The notes below the pieces were generated by a model. The model did no database searches, was not told where the DNA came from, and saw only the letters and a list, made by a program, of their open reading frames with translations. From Sphingopyxis macrogoltabida (GTDB taxonomy: Bacteria > Pseudomonadota > Alphaproteobacteria > Sphingomonadales > Sphingomonadaceae): a stretch of 64,000 nt of DNA. The position numbers and the translations under genes are program-made. Below are positions 9,892-18,530 of the stretch, in pieces. The first letter of the stretch is position 1; every line of letters begins with the position of its first letter. The stretch covers positions 1,736,501 to 1,800,500 of the forward strand of contig NZ_CP009429.1 of the NCBI RefSeq assembly GCF_001314325.1, read 5' to 3'.

Positions 9892-10053
9892 CGGTCATAG
9901 GAAACGGATGATGGCGATCCGGACCAATCTCCTGCAGCGAAACGGGATTTCCGGCGTTTTCATCCCGGACAGGGTTTGGGCCGGAGGACGATTTTTGCAC
10001 GGCATGACGTCATCGGGCGATCTCGGCGTTTCCGCACTTCCCGGGGGCAGGCC

Positions 10054-13000
10054 GTGAGCCAGGCGGATGAGCAGCCCCGGCCCCGGTGGCGATACCGGAC
10101 ATTGTTGTTCAAGAAACGCTGGCTGACGGCGGGTGCGGTTGCGGCGTTGATCGCCGGGGTATGGCTGGCGCGCGAGCCGATCGCCGACCGCTTCATTCGC
10201 GAAGAACTCGACAGCCGCGGCATCGCAGCAAGCTATCGCGTCGAAGACATCGGTTTTCGCACCGAGCGGCTGTCGAATGTCGTCATCGGCGACCCAAAAC
10301 GCCCCGACCTGATCGCGAAAACGGTCGTCGTATCGCTCGGCTATGGCTGGTCGGGGCCCTATGTTTCCCAAATTCGCGCCGACGGAGTACGGCTTTACGG
10401 GCGCTTTACCGAAGGGCGGATGTCGTTCGGAGCACTCGACAAGTTCCGCGATCCGACCAGTACCGATCCCTTCGCCTTGCCGGACCTGTCGGTGGTGCTG
10501 AAAGACGCCCGGGCGCGAGTCGAGACGCCGTGGGGCGATGTCGGCGCGGCGCTGAATGGCGGCGGCAACCTGCGCAACGCCTTTACTGGCAAGCTGGCGC
10601 TCGTCGCGCCGGACATCACCGCGGCGGGATGCAGCGGCGACGGAGTCACCTTCTATGGCACTGTGTCGGTGCGCGATGTGCGGCCGCGCCTCGTCGGGCC
10701 GCTGCGCGGGAAGTCGCTGCGCTGCGCGAACGGCAGCGTGACCGCCGCCGCGCCGCAGATCGCGCTCGACCTCTCGCTCTCCGAAAACCTGCAAAGCTGG
10801 AAGGGCAGCGCCGATGCCAGCATCGCGAAGCTGGCGGCGGGACCGGTGCAGGCGGACCGGCTGGGGGTCATCGCCCGCTTCGACGGGACGGCGGCGCAGA
10901 CCCGCCTCGACATCGACGCCGATATGGCGCGCCTGCGTGGCGCCGATTTCGCTGCCGATTCGGTCAATCTCGATGCGAAAGGCATCGTCGGCGCAAAGGC
11001 GCCGAGGCTCGACGGGCGTATCGCCTTTGCCCGCGCGAGTGCCAGTGCGGGGCTGCGGCAGTCGATCGCTGCGAGCGCCGATGGCCTGAAGGCAACGCCC
11101 ATCGGCCCCTTGGCCACCAAGGCGACCGCAGCGCTCTCGCGCATGCTCGCCGACGCCGGCGGCAGCGCGCAATTCCTGTTGGCGGGCGAAGGGGAGGCGG
11201 CGCGAGTCGATGTGGTCGCCTTGCAGCTCTCGAGCGCTAGCGGCGCGCGATTCAGCGGCGATGCCGACAGCCGCATCTCCTACCTCTGGGCGGCAGCGAA
11301 ACCGGCGATGCTGATCGCCGGGCGCTGGAGCTTCGGTGGCGGCGACCTGCCGACGGGTGACCTCGACCTCGATCGGCGCGCCGATGGCGCGGTCAGCGGG
11401 CTCGCGCGACTCGATCCCTATAGTGCGGGCGATGCGCGGCTGGCGCTCGCCCCGGTCCGTTTCTCGGGCGAACCGGGCGGCCTCGTCCGCTTCGCGACGC
11501 GCGCCGAACTGTCGGGCCCGCTTGCCGACGGGCGGGTCGACGGGTTGACGGTACCGCTGGTGGGCGTGCTCGCCCCGACCGGCGCGCTGGCCCTCAATGG
11601 CGGGTGCAGCCGAGTTGCCGCACAACGGATCGCGATCGCGGGTTTCCGGCTCGGCGCCAGCGCGATCGACCTGTGCAGCCGCCCCGGCGCACCGTTGCTG
11701 AGCGCGGGCCCCGACGGGCTGCGCGGCGACATCCGCATTCCGGGCATCCGACTGCGCGGTGCGAGCGGCACGTCGCCCTTCGCCTTCGACAGCGGCCCGG
11801 CGCGGATCGACCTTGCATCGATGCGCTGGTCGCTCGCGCGCGCCGACGTGCGGCTGGGCGAGGGCGACAGCGTCACCCGCTTCGCCGCCGAAACGTTGTC
11901 GGGACGCAGTACCGCAAATGGCCTTGCCGGCGAACTCGGCGGGGCGAGCGGCAAGATCGGCGTCGTGCCGCTGAACATGAGCGAGATTGGCGGCGGATGG
12001 CGCTGGGCAGGCGGCGCGCTGTCGCTCGACGGCGCAATGGTGCTGACCGATGCCGAAGCCGACGCGCGCTTTTCGCCGTTGATCAGCAACAACGCCCACC
12101 TGTCCTTTACGAATGGCGTGATCGACGCAACCGCCGGGTTCGACGAGCGGAAGTCGGGCGTCCGCGTCGTCGATACGGTCATCCGCCACCGGCTCGCCGA
12201 CGGAACCGGTTCGGCCGACCTCAAGGTCACTGAATTGCGCTTTGGCGACAATTTCCAGCCCGACCAGCTGACCCGCCTCGCGCTCGGCGTCGTCGCCAAT
12301 GTCCAGGGATCGGTGGTCGGCGACGGCCGCATCGACTGGTCGCCCGCCGGAGTGACCAGCCGCGGCACATTCGCTACCGCCGACACCAACCTGGCCGCCG
12401 CCTTCGGTCCGGTCACCGGGCTGACGACCACCCTGACCTTCGACGACCTGATCGGCCTCAGGTCCGCGCCGGGGCAGATCGCCAAGATCAAGGAGATCAA
12501 TCCCGGCATTCCGGTGATCGACGGCGAGATCGAATACCGGCTGCTCGGCGACAACAAGGTGCGCGTCGAGGGAGGAAGCTGGCCGTTCGCGGGCGGCAAG
12601 CTGTTGCTCCACCCGACGACGCTCGATTTCAACGCCACCGAGCCGCGGCGGCTGTCGTTCGACATCGTCGGGGTCGATGCCGCGGTCTTCCTGCAGAATT
12701 TCGGCTTCGACAATATCAACGCGACCGGCAAGTTCGACGGGACGCTGCCGGTCGAGTTCGGCGGCCTCGGCGGCAAGATCGTGAATGGCCGCATCGATTC
12801 GCGCGAGGGTGGCGGCACGCTCGCCTATGTCGGCGAACTGTCGAACCACAATCTGGGCGCGATGGCCAATTTTGCCTTTGGTGCCCTGCGCAGCCTGAAA
12901 TATGACGATCTGACGATCATCCTCAACGGCGATCTCGACGGCGAGATGGTGACCGATATCCGCTTTGGCGGCGTCGGGCAGGGTGAGGGGGCGACGCGCA

Positions 13001-13221
13001 ATTTCCTGATCAACCAGATCGCGAAGCTGCCGTTCGTCTTCAACGTCAAGATCCAGGCCCCCTTCCGCCAGCTCGTGACATCGGCCAAGGGCTTTTACGA
13101 CCCGACAGTGTATATCGAACAGAATCTGCCCGCGCTGCTCCAGGCGCAGGAAGACGCCAAGGCAGCCGCCGCCAACCCGGCCAATCCCGTTCAGCCCCCA
13201 GCAAGCGAGCCCGTGCAATGA
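10054..13221 (+). CDS. ydbH: YdbH-family intermembrane lipid transport protein (AsmA-like)
   Basis: About 1055 residues from a GTG start at 10054 behind GGGGG. One transmembrane anchor near the N terminus (AVAALIAGVWLA) precedes a very long periplasmic region of beta-rich repeats, as in the AsmA-like bridge proteins TamB, YhdP and YdbH. The C-terminal part holds GGKLLLHPTTLDFNA, FDGTLPVEFGG and TYIEQNLPALLQAQ-like features of the YdbH C-terminal domain (DUF748-like). Known E. coli YdbH forms an inner-to-outer membrane bridge for phospholipids with the lipoprotein YnbE, and YdbL modulates it. The next two genes are exactly those partners, which supports the call. The opposite strand carries a long shadow frame caused by the high GC content. 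Confidence 0.85.
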   Translation: MSQADEQPRPRWRYRTLLFKKRWLTAGAVAALIAGVWLAREPIADRFIREELDSRGIAASYRVEDIGFRTERLSNVVIGDPKRPDLIAKTVVVSLGYGWSGPYVSQIRADGVRLYGRFTEGRMSFGALDKFRDPTSTDPFALPDLSVVLKDARARVETPWGDVGAALNGGGNLRNAFTGKLALVAPDITAAGCSGDGVTFYGTVSVRDVRPRLVGPLRGKSLRCANGSVTAAAPQIALDLSLSENLQSWKGSADASIAKLAAGPVQADRLGVIARFDGTAAQTRLDIDADMARLRGADFAADSVNLDAKGIVGAKAPRLDGRIAFARASASAGLRQSIAASADGLKATPIGPLATKATAALSRMLADAGGSAQFLLAGEGEAARVDVVALQLSSASGARFSGDADSRISYLWAAAKPAMLIAGRWSFGGGDLPTGDLDLDRRADGAVSGLARLDPYSAGDARLALAPVRFSGEPGGLVRFATRAELSGPLADGRVDGLTVPLVGVLAPTGALALNGGCSRVAAQRIAIAGFRLGASAIDLCSRPGAPLLSAGPDGLRGDIRIPGIRLRGASGTSPFAFDSGPARIDLASMRWSLARADVRLGEGDSVTRFAAETLSGRSTANGLAGELGGASGKIGVVPLNMSEIGGGWRWAGGALSLDGAMVLTDAEADARFSPLISNNAHLSFTNGVIDATAGFDERKSGVRVVDTVIRHRLADGTGSADLKVTELRFGDNFQPDQLTRLALGVVANVQGSVVGDGRIDWSPAGVTSRGTFATADTNLAAAFGPVTGLTTTLTFDDLIGLRSAPGQIAKIKEINPGIPVIDGEIEYRLLGDNKVRVEGGSWPFAGGKLLLHPTTLDFNATEPRRLSFDIVGVDAAVFLQNFGFDNINATGKFDGTLPVEFGGLGGKIVNGRIDSREGGGTLAYVGELSNHNLGAMANFAFGALRSLKYDDLTIILNGDLDGEMVTDIRFGGVGQGEGATRNFLINQIAKLPFVFNVKIQAPFRQLVTSAKGFYDPTVYIEQNLPALLQAQEDAKAAAANPANPVQPPASEPVQ

Positions 13222-13433
13222 TGACCACCAATGGAGAAGCAAGGAGGCAGGGTGTCGCGAGCCGGTATCTGGCGCTATTGATCGGAACAGTCGGCCTTGC
13301 GGGCTGCGTTCAGATCGATACGCCCGACAAGCCGATCGAGATCAACCTGAACATCAACATCCGCCAGGAAATCGTGTACAGGCTGGATGGAGACGCCAAA
13401 AAGCTGATCGAACAGAATAGCGAGATATTCTGA
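13218..13433 (+). CDS. ynbE: YnbE-like outer membrane lipoprotein
   Basis: 71 residues. A signal sequence ends in a lipobox-like LAGC (VGLAGCVQID), so the mature protein would be lipidated at that Cys. The short mature part has the YnbE signature of alternating Asn/Ile residues (INLNINIRQEIVYRLD), a strand thought to extend the YdbH beta groove at the outer membrane. The start overlaps the ydbH stop by four bases. Confidence 0.88.
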   Translation: MMTTNGEARRQGVASRYLALLIGTVGLAGCVQIDTPDKPIEINLNINIRQEIVYRLDGDAKKLIEQNSEIF

Positions 13434-13439
13434 CAGGGA

Positions 13440-13853
13440 ATGATGACGATGAAGACATATTTCAAACATATGAAGCCGACCGGACTGGCGATGGCCGCCC
13501 TGGCCGTGACCGCTGCGGTGGCCGTGGCGGTGCCCTCGGCGACCGCACAGCGCAACCCGGCCTATGAAGCCGCGCGCGCGGCGGGGCAGGTCGGCGAGCA
13601 GCCCGACGGTTACCTCGGCTATGCCTCGACCCCGACCCCGGCGGTGCGGGCAATCGTCGACGACATCAACATCAAGCGCAAGGCCGCCTATACCAGCGGC
13701 GCGCCGCAGGGCAGCACGGTCGAACAGTTCGCTTTCGTCACCGGCTGCAACCTGATTGCCAAGACCAAGCCGGGCGAAAAATACAAGGCGCCCGACGGGA
13801 GCTGGAAGACGCGCGACGGCGGTGCGCCGGTGCGCGATTCGCGCTGCCCGTAA
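13440..13853 (+). CDS. ydbL: YdbL-family periplasmic protein (DUF1318)
   Basis: 137 residues with a signal peptide that ends near ATAQRNP. The mature part begins NPAYEAARAAGQVGEQPDGYLG, the hallmark of DUF1318/YdbL, whose members modulate the YdbH-YnbE bridge. Two cysteines near the C terminus (TGCNL and SRCP) could form a disulfide. The gene starts six bases after ynbE, completing the ydbH-ynbE-ydbL operon, and is followed by a strong terminator. Confidence 0.88.
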   Translation: MMTMKTYFKHMKPTGLAMAALAVTAAVAVAVPSATAQRNPAYEAARAAGQVGEQPDGYLGYASTPTPAVRAIVDDINIKRKAAYTSGAPQGSTVEQFAFVTGCNLIAKTKPGEKYKAPDGSWKTRDGGAPVRDSRCP

Positions 13854-13890
13854 CGCTCGGCCAACGAACAAGGGCGCCTGCGGGCGCCAT

Positions 13891-13926
13891 ATGCCGCCGC
13901 GCCCCTAAACGCGGCGGCATTTTTGT
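13891..13926 (+). terminator. Rho-independent terminator after ydbL
   Basis: An 11-base perfect stem (ATGCCGCCGCG with CGCGGCGGCAT) around an eight-base loop is followed directly by TTTTTGT. It ends the ydbH-ynbE-ydbL operon. A smaller hairpin (GGGCGCC-TGC-GGGCGCC) lies just before it at about 13872-13888. Confidence 0.85.
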
Positions 13927-14109
13927 GTGCGTGCGCCAAGTTCATTTGCGCGCTGCAACATAATGTTGCGCTGCGCCCACGCGCGGGCATTGACTTCACA
14001 GGGCGTCGTTCCTAAACGGACCGCGCCTTAGGGGTCCCCCGATTTTTCGGGCCTTTTTTCGCAGGCAGGATCGCGGTTTTCCGCTTCTGTTTCAGGAGGA
14101 TGGCGCAAG

Positions 14110-14430
14110 ATGACGGGTAACGGCAGCGATCCGGAACCAACTTCGGAGGATTCGCGCCTGGTCTCGCTCGAAGAGCGATTGGACCGGGCCGAAGCCGCAG
14201 AAGCGAAACGGACCGCGGTGACCGCCGGACCGGAATCCGATGCCAATTACCGGCTCGGCAACCGGGTATTGGCGGAACTGCTGGGCGGATTGATCGGCGG
14301 CGCACTGTTCGGGTGGCTGATCGATCGCTTCGCCGGCACGTCGCCCTGGGGCTTGTTGGGGATGTTGTTTCTGGGGATCGTCGTGGCGTTCCGGAACATC
14401 ATCCGCCTGACAAAGACGCCCCGCAACTAG
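14110..14430 (+). CDS. atpI: ATP synthase-associated protein AtpI (AtpZ/AtpI family)
   Basis: 106 residues. A charged, coiled N-terminal third precedes two transmembrane helices (about residues 55-73 and 77-95) linked by a short FAGTSPWG loop. AtpI is a small membrane protein encoded first in F0 operons; it helps c-ring assembly and may carry Mg or Ca. A ribosome binding site (AGGAGG) lies a few bases upstream. It is followed by atpB after 68 bases. Confidence 0.88.
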   Translation: MTGNGSDPEPTSEDSRLVSLEERLDRAEAAEAKRTAVTAGPESDANYRLGNRVLAELLGGLIGGALFGWLIDRFAGTSPWGLLGMLFLGIVVAFRNIIRLTKTPRN

Positions 14431-14498
14431 CGGAGCAAACAGGAATTTATCGGCGGGACGGCCCCAAAAGCCGCCCCGCAATGCGCGTGGAGTGAAGA

Positions 14499-15284
14499 GT
14501 GGCGGCGGAATCCGGCAAGATCGACCCGATGCACCAGTTCGAGGTGACCCCGCTCGGCGGCGGTTTCAACCTCGGCGGGCATGAAGTCCTGTTCACCAAC
14601 AGCGCGCTGTGGATGGTGATCGCCGCCGTCGTGCTCGGCCTCTTCATGTGGGGCGGGATGCGCCGCCAGCTCGTTCCGGGCCGCTGGCAGGCTGCGGTCG
14701 AAGGCTTCACCGGCTTCATCTCGAACATGATGACCGCGAATATCGGCAGCGAAGGGCGCAAATATACGCCTTATGTCTTCTCGCTTTTCATGTTCATCCT
14801 GTTCTGCAACCTGCTCGGCATGTTGCCGCTGGGCGTGCTGGGGCTCCACCCCTTCACCGTCACCAGCCACATCGCGATCACCGGCGTGCTCGCGCTGCTT
14901 TCTTTCTCGATCGTGCTCGTCGTCGGCTTCTGGCGCCATGGCCTGCACTTTTTCTCGCTGTTCGTTCCGCACGGTACGCCGTTGCCGATGATCCCCTTCA
15001 TCGCGGTGATCGAGTTCATCTCCTTCATGATTCGCCCGTTCAGCCTCGGCCTGCGGCTTTTCGTCGCGATGACCGCCGGCCACGTGCTGCTGAAGGTGCT
15101 GTCGGGCTTCGTGATCAACGGCTTCAACGCCGAAAATATCGCGATCGGTTCGGTCGTGTCGGTGCTCAGCTTCCTCCTGATGATCGGCATCAGCGCGCTC
15201 GAACTGCTCGTCGCCGGCATCCAGGCCTATGTTTTCGCCCTGTTGACCTCGCTTTACATCAACGATGCGGTCAACCTTCACTAA
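14499..15284 (+). CDS. atpB: F0F1 ATP synthase subunit a
   Basis: 261 residues from a GTG start. Subunit a forms the two proton half-channels next to the c-ring. Five to six transmembrane helices are seen, and the essential arginine helix is present in SFMIRPFSLGLRLFVAM. The N terminus (DPMHQFEV) is typical of alphaproteobacteria. It is the second gene of the separate F0 operon atpI-B-E-F'-F; the F1 genes are not in this window. Confidence 0.95.
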   Translation: MAAESGKIDPMHQFEVTPLGGGFNLGGHEVLFTNSALWMVIAAVVLGLFMWGGMRRQLVPGRWQAAVEGFTGFISNMMTANIGSEGRKYTPYVFSLFMFILFCNLLGMLPLGVLGLHPFTVTSHIAITGVLALLSFSIVLVVGFWRHGLHFFSLFVPHGTPLPMIPFIAVIEFISFMIRPFSLGLRLFVAMTAGHVLLKVLSGFVINGFNAENIAIGSVVSVLSFLLMIGISALELLVAGIQAYVFALLTSLYINDAVNLH

Positions 15285-15325
15285 TCCCGTTTTATAATAA
15301 ACGCTTACACCCAAGGAGTATTACA

Positions 15326-15553
15326 ATGGACGCAGAAGCAGCAAAGCTGATCGGTGCAGGTCTCGCCGCTATTGGTGCCGGCATGGCCGCCATCGGCGTG
15401 GGCAACGTCTTCGGCAGCTTCCTCGAAAGCGCGCTGCGCAACCCGGCGGCCGCCGACGGCCAGCAGGGCCGCCTGTTCATCGGCTTCGCCGCTGCCGAAC
15501 TTCTCGGCCTGCTGGCGTTCGTCGTTGCGATGATCCTGCTCTTCGTCGTCTGA
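15326..15553 (+). CDS. atpE: F0F1 ATP synthase subunit c
   Basis: 75 residues, behind a perfect AAGGAG ribosome binding site. Two transmembrane helices form a hairpin with the polar loop RNPAA. The first helix holds the GxGxGxxG-like packing motif (GAGLAAIGAGMAAIGVG), and the proton-carrying carboxylate is the Glu in AAAELLGLLAF in the second helix. Subunits form the rotating c-ring. A strong hairpin follows the gene. Confidence 0.96.
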   Translation: MDAEAAKLIGAGLAAIGAGMAAIGVGNVFGSFLESALRNPAAADGQQGRLFIGFAAAELLGLLAFVVAMILLFVV

Positions 15554-15571
15554 TTTCAGCGACGACCGGTG

Positions 15572-15595
15572 ACGCCGGCTTTTCGGAGCCGGCGT
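15572..15595 (+). other. Intercistronic hairpin after atpE
   Basis: A nine-base perfect stem (ACGCCGGCT with AGCCGGCGT) closes a six-base loop TTTCGG, 18 bases after the atpE stop. It has no proper T-run. A hairpin here could stabilise the atpB-atpE part of the message or reduce read-through into the b-subunit genes, fitting the need for many c subunits per b dimer. Confidence 0.55.
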
Positions 15596-15636
15596 TCGCC
15601 TGTGCAGGTTTTTCCAGATTTTAGGGTTCGCCTTTC

Positions 15637-16137
15637 ATGCCCCAGATAGCCCAGCTAACCGCTGACAATTGGTACCTTGCCTCGCAGCTTTTCTGGCTGC
15701 TGGTCGTCTTTGCCGGTATTTATATCGTCATCGGCCGCGGCATGCTGCCCAAGATCGAAGCGACGGTGGACGCGCGCGACCGCAAGGTGGCGGACGATCT
15801 GGCGGCGGCAAAGGCGGCCCATGCTGCCGCCGACACGCTCGAGGAAAGCTACCGCCAACAGGGCGACGCGGCACGCGCCGCTGCCCAGAAGGCGGTTGCC
15901 GACGCGAAGGACAAGGCCGCGAAGGATGCCGAAAAGCGTCTTGCCAAGGTCGATGCCGAACTGGGCGACAAGCTGTCGGCGGCCGAAGCCGAAGTCGCCA
16001 GCGCGCGCTCCTCGGCAATGGCTGAAATCGAATCGGTCGCGGCCGAGGCGGCGGGTGACCTCGTTGCCAAGCTGTCGGGCGTGAAGGTCGTCGCGGCGGA
16101 TGCCAAGGCGGCGGTGAAGGCGGTGCTCCATGGCTAA
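15637..16137 (+). CDS. F0F1 ATP synthase subunit b' (b-prime)
   Basis: 166 residues. One N-terminal transmembrane helix (FWLLVVFAGIYIVI) is followed by a long Ala/Lys/Glu-rich coiled coil that forms half of the peripheral stalk. The LPKIEATVDARDRKVADDL segment is typical of the b' form found in alphaproteobacteria and phototrophs. Its end overlaps atpF by eight bases, so the two stalk subunits are translated together. Confidence 0.92.
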   Translation: MPQIAQLTADNWYLASQLFWLLVVFAGIYIVIGRGMLPKIEATVDARDRKVADDLAAAKAAHAAADTLEESYRQQGDAARAAAQKAVADAKDKAAKDAEKRLAKVDAELGDKLSAAEAEVASARSSAMAEIESVAAEAAGDLVAKLSGVKVVAADAKAAVKAVLHG

Positions 16138-16672
16138 TCCCCTGATCATCCTGTCCGAAGCGGCGGGCGAAGCGCATGCCGATCCGACGGCGTTCGGCAT
16201 GGACGCCACCGTCTGGGTGTCGATCGCGATGCTCGTCTTCATCGGCATTTTGCTGTGGAAGGGCGTTCCCGCGATGATCGCGGGGATGCTCGACAAGCGG
16301 ATCGCGGAGATTTCGAAGCAGCTCAATGAAGCCGAACAACTTCGTCTCGACGCCGAATCGCTGAAGGCGGAATATGAGGCAAAGCTCGCCGACGCGGCCA
16401 AGGAAGCCGACGAAATGCGCGTCCGCGCCGACGCGGAGGCCGAGGCGCTGGTCACCAAGGCCAAGGCCGACGCGACTGCGCTGATCGCGCGCCGCAAGCA
16501 GATGGCCGAAGACCGCATCGCTGCGGCCGAAGCCACCGCGCTCGCCGACGTGCGCAGCGCCGCAGCCAAGGCAGCGACCGAAGCCGCGGCCAAGCTGATC
16601 GCCGAAAAGCATGACGCCAAGGCCGACAAGGCGCTGGTTGATCAGGCAATCGCAGGTGTCACCAAGGGCTGA
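16130..16672 (+). CDS. atpF: F0F1 ATP synthase subunit b
   Basis: 180 residues. A short periplasmic N terminus is followed by one transmembrane helix (about residues 22-42, WVSIAMLVFIGILLW) and a coiled coil rich in Ala, Glu and Lys to the C terminus. It pairs with b' in the peripheral stalk that holds F1 still against the rotating c-ring. It is the last gene of the F0 operon and is followed by a terminator. Confidence 0.94.
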   Translation: MANPLIILSEAAGEAHADPTAFGMDATVWVSIAMLVFIGILLWKGVPAMIAGMLDKRIAEISKQLNEAEQLRLDAESLKAEYEAKLADAAKEADEMRVRADAEAEALVTKAKADATALIARRKQMAEDRIAAAEATALADVRSAAAKAATEAAAKLIAEKHDAKADKALVDQAIAGVTKG

Positions 16673-16698
16673 CCCTCGGCAACATTGCTGAAACAAGG

Positions 16699-16724
16699 CG
16701 CCCGCGGATTTCCGCGGGCGTTTT
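16699..16724 (+). terminator. Rho-independent terminator after the F0 operon
   Basis: A ten-base perfect stem (CGCCCGCGGA with TCCGCGGGCG) around a two-base loop is followed by TTTT. It starts 27 bases after the atpF stop. Confidence 0.88.
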
Positions 16725-16918
16725 GCTATGGGCTGCGGGGCGAATGGCAGGTTTCCGACCGATCCAGGTCATTCGACATTGAGCGGGTTGAGCAGAATGC
16801 TTTGAAGGTTTCCGCCCGACTCTATACCGGGACCGGATTGGTTGCTTCCATCGCCTTGCGCCCGGCTGCCGCGCCCAGCCATTCGTGCAAGAGCAGATCG
16901 CCGGGATTTTGGATTACG

Positions 16919-17749
16919 ATGAATTATCGCCATAGCTTTCATGCCGGCAACAGCGCCGATGTCGTAAAGCACAGCCTGCTGATCGCCCTGGTGCGGGCGT
17001 TGCAGCTTAAAGAGGGCCCGCTTACTCTGATCGACACCCATGCCGGCTGCGGCCTGTACGACCTTGGCGGCGAGGAGGCGAGGCGCACCGGTGAGGCTAC
17101 ACAGGGCGTAGTGCGCGCCTTTGCCGACACGAACCCCTTGCTGGACGACTATCGCGCCGCCGTGCGGGCGGTAAATGCCGGGGCCGAGCCGCGCCTCTAC
17201 CCAGGATCGCCGCGATTTCTGGCGCAGCTTCTGCGTCCGCAGGATTTTCTGATCCTGAACGAGAAACATCCCGACGACGCCTATGCCCTGCGCGGCGCGA
17301 TGCGCGATACATCCGCTGCGGTACATCAGCGCGACGCCTACGAACTTTGGCTGGCGATGCTGCCGCCCCGCACCGCGCGCGGCGTGGTGGTGGTCGATCC
17401 GCCCTACGAGCAGACCGATGAACGCGCCCGTATTACCGCCACCCTCGCCGCCGCTCACCGCAAATGGGCGCATGGCGTGACGGCGATCTGGTATCCGCTG
17501 AAAGACCGCGCCACGCATGTGCGGTGGAAGGCGCAGCTACGCAAGCTCGGCATCCCGAAGTTTCTTGTGGTGGAGCATTGGTTGTACGACAGCGATCAGC
17601 CCGACATCTATAACGGCGCGGGCCTCTTTATCGTCAATCCGCCCTACGCCTTCACACAGGCGCTGCCGCCTCTGCTCGAAGCCCTGCGCGCCGCGCTAGT
17701 ACCGGAGGGGCATAGGGGAAAGATGACGACCGATTGGTTGGGCGATTGA
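16919..17749 (+). CDS. rlmJ: 23S rRNA (adenine2030-N6)-methyltransferase RlmJ
   Basis: 276 residues from MNYRHSFHAGNSADV, the typical RlmJ start. The enzyme methylates A2030 of 23S rRNA using S-adenosylmethionine. Visible motifs are the KHSLLIALVRAL helix, the SAM-binding DTHAGCGLYDL and the catalytic DPPY (VVVDPPYEQTDE). The frame continues 78 codons upstream past the atpF terminator, but nothing there looks coding. Its 3' end is overlapped on the other strand by a weakly supported small gene. Confidence 0.93.
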   Translation: MNYRHSFHAGNSADVVKHSLLIALVRALQLKEGPLTLIDTHAGCGLYDLGGEEARRTGEATQGVVRAFADTNPLLDDYRAAVRAVNAGAEPRLYPGSPRFLAQLLRPQDFLILNEKHPDDAYALRGAMRDTSAAVHQRDAYELWLAMLPPRTARGVVVVDPPYEQTDERARITATLAAAHRKWAHGVTAIWYPLKDRATHVRWKAQLRKLGIPKFLVVEHWLYDSDQPDIYNGAGLFIVNPPYAFTQALPPLLEALRAALVPEGHRGKMTTDWLGD

Positions 17750-17937
17750 AATAAACCCTCAACTTCCCCTTGACGCAGAGGAGGAATTGCCGCGCTGCAG
17801 CTTGCCTCTATGCGCAAGGAGACTGTCACGCCCTTCCAGCCATCGGAAGAGGACAGTCGGGGCTCACTCACGAGGTCCCAGTCATATTTGACACCATCGA
17901 TTTGGACAGTGCCGCCGCGGCCGTGCGTGTGAAGCAT
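17644..17937 (-). CDS. Small hypothetical protein, possibly decayed
   Basis: 97 residues starting two bases after the stop of the gene at 17940, which suggests translational coupling. The first 45 residues (GGTVQIDGVKYDWDL, then DGWKGVTVSLR) look like a small beta-rich domain that I recall from sphingomonad hypothetical proteins. The last 40 residues do not look like that family and run antisense to the end of rlmJ, so the C-terminal half may be out of frame. Function unknown. Confidence 0.35.
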   Translation of the reverse strand: MLHTHGRGGTVQIDGVKYDWDLVSEPRLSSSDGWKGVTVSLRIEASCSAAIPPLRQGEVEGLFQSPNQSVVIFPLCPSGTSAARRASSRGGSACVKA

Positions 17938-17939
17938 AT

Positions 17940-18518
17940 TCAGGCCGGCGGCACTTCCCACAGCATCAGCTTGGTCGCATGGACATTCTCGCGCGCCTTG
18001 GTCGAGTCGAGCCGTGTCAGTTTCACGTCGCCTTTCAGCGCGCCCATTTCCAGCATCGCATCGATCACCACGACGCCGCCGGCGCCGACCTCGATCTCGA
18101 TTTCACTCGGACGCGCGAGGCTCGCCTTGGCGGTGGCGGCCTGAATGCGGTGCGTTCCCGGCGCGACATCGGCGAGCAACATCTGGCCCGACTTGATCTG
18201 GCCCCTGGCAGCGTCGTCGAGCGTGATGTTCATGCCCTGCAACGCAGCGACGAAGCCGCGGCGGGCGATATAGATGCGCGCCTTGCCCTCGGGCGCCTGC
18301 ATCGCCCGCGCGTTGGCGACGGCCGCATCGTCGGCCTTGGCGCCGCCCTTGTTGCTCGACAGGGCCCAGAAACAGAAGATGACGACGCCGCCGATCAGCA
18401 GCACCGAAAGGATCAGCAAGGTGCCCGGCGAAAAGATGCTGGCGAGCGATGGCCCCATGAAGGCCCCGAAAATGGCTGCGAGGAAAATGATCGTCAGCCA
18501 CATTGCGTTCTTGCTCAT
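17940..18518 (-). CDS. Hypothetical membrane protein with two transmembrane helices
   Basis: 192 residues. Two hydrophobic segments (about residues 6-27 and 31-52) form an N-terminal membrane hairpin. The rest is soluble and beta-rich: KARIYIARRGFVAALQGMNI, then GQMLLADVAPGTHRIQA and EIEVGAGGVVVIDAM. The pattern resembles DUF2846-type domains (a strand, a 'G-x-x-x-L-P-G-x-H' turn and further strands), but this is only a resemblance. It lies 12 bases after the carbonic anhydrase gene on the same strand, so the two are probably co-transcribed. Confidence 0.7.
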   Translation of the reverse strand: MSKNAMWLTIIFLAAIFGAFMGPSLASIFSPGTLLILSVLLIGGVVIFCFWALSSNKGGAKADDAAVANARAMQAPEGKARIYIARRGFVAALQGMNITLDDAARGQIKSGQMLLADVAPGTHRIQAATAKASLARPSEIEIEVGAGGVVVIDAMLEMGALKGDVKLTRLDSTKARENVHATKLMLWEVPPA

Positions 18519-18530
18519 GCCGTCCTCCTG

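Noticed and set aside
9895..13242. Very long open frame on the minus strand across the ydbH gene
   Set aside because: It is antisense to a clear YdbH-type protein, is very rich in Arg, Gly and Asp as expected for GC-rich shadow frames, and contains no recognisable domain.
14037..14058. Possible terminator CCCGA-TTTT-TCGGG followed by six Ts upstream of atpI
   Set aside because: The stem is only five bases and lies where the atp leader is expected; too weak to list as a feature.
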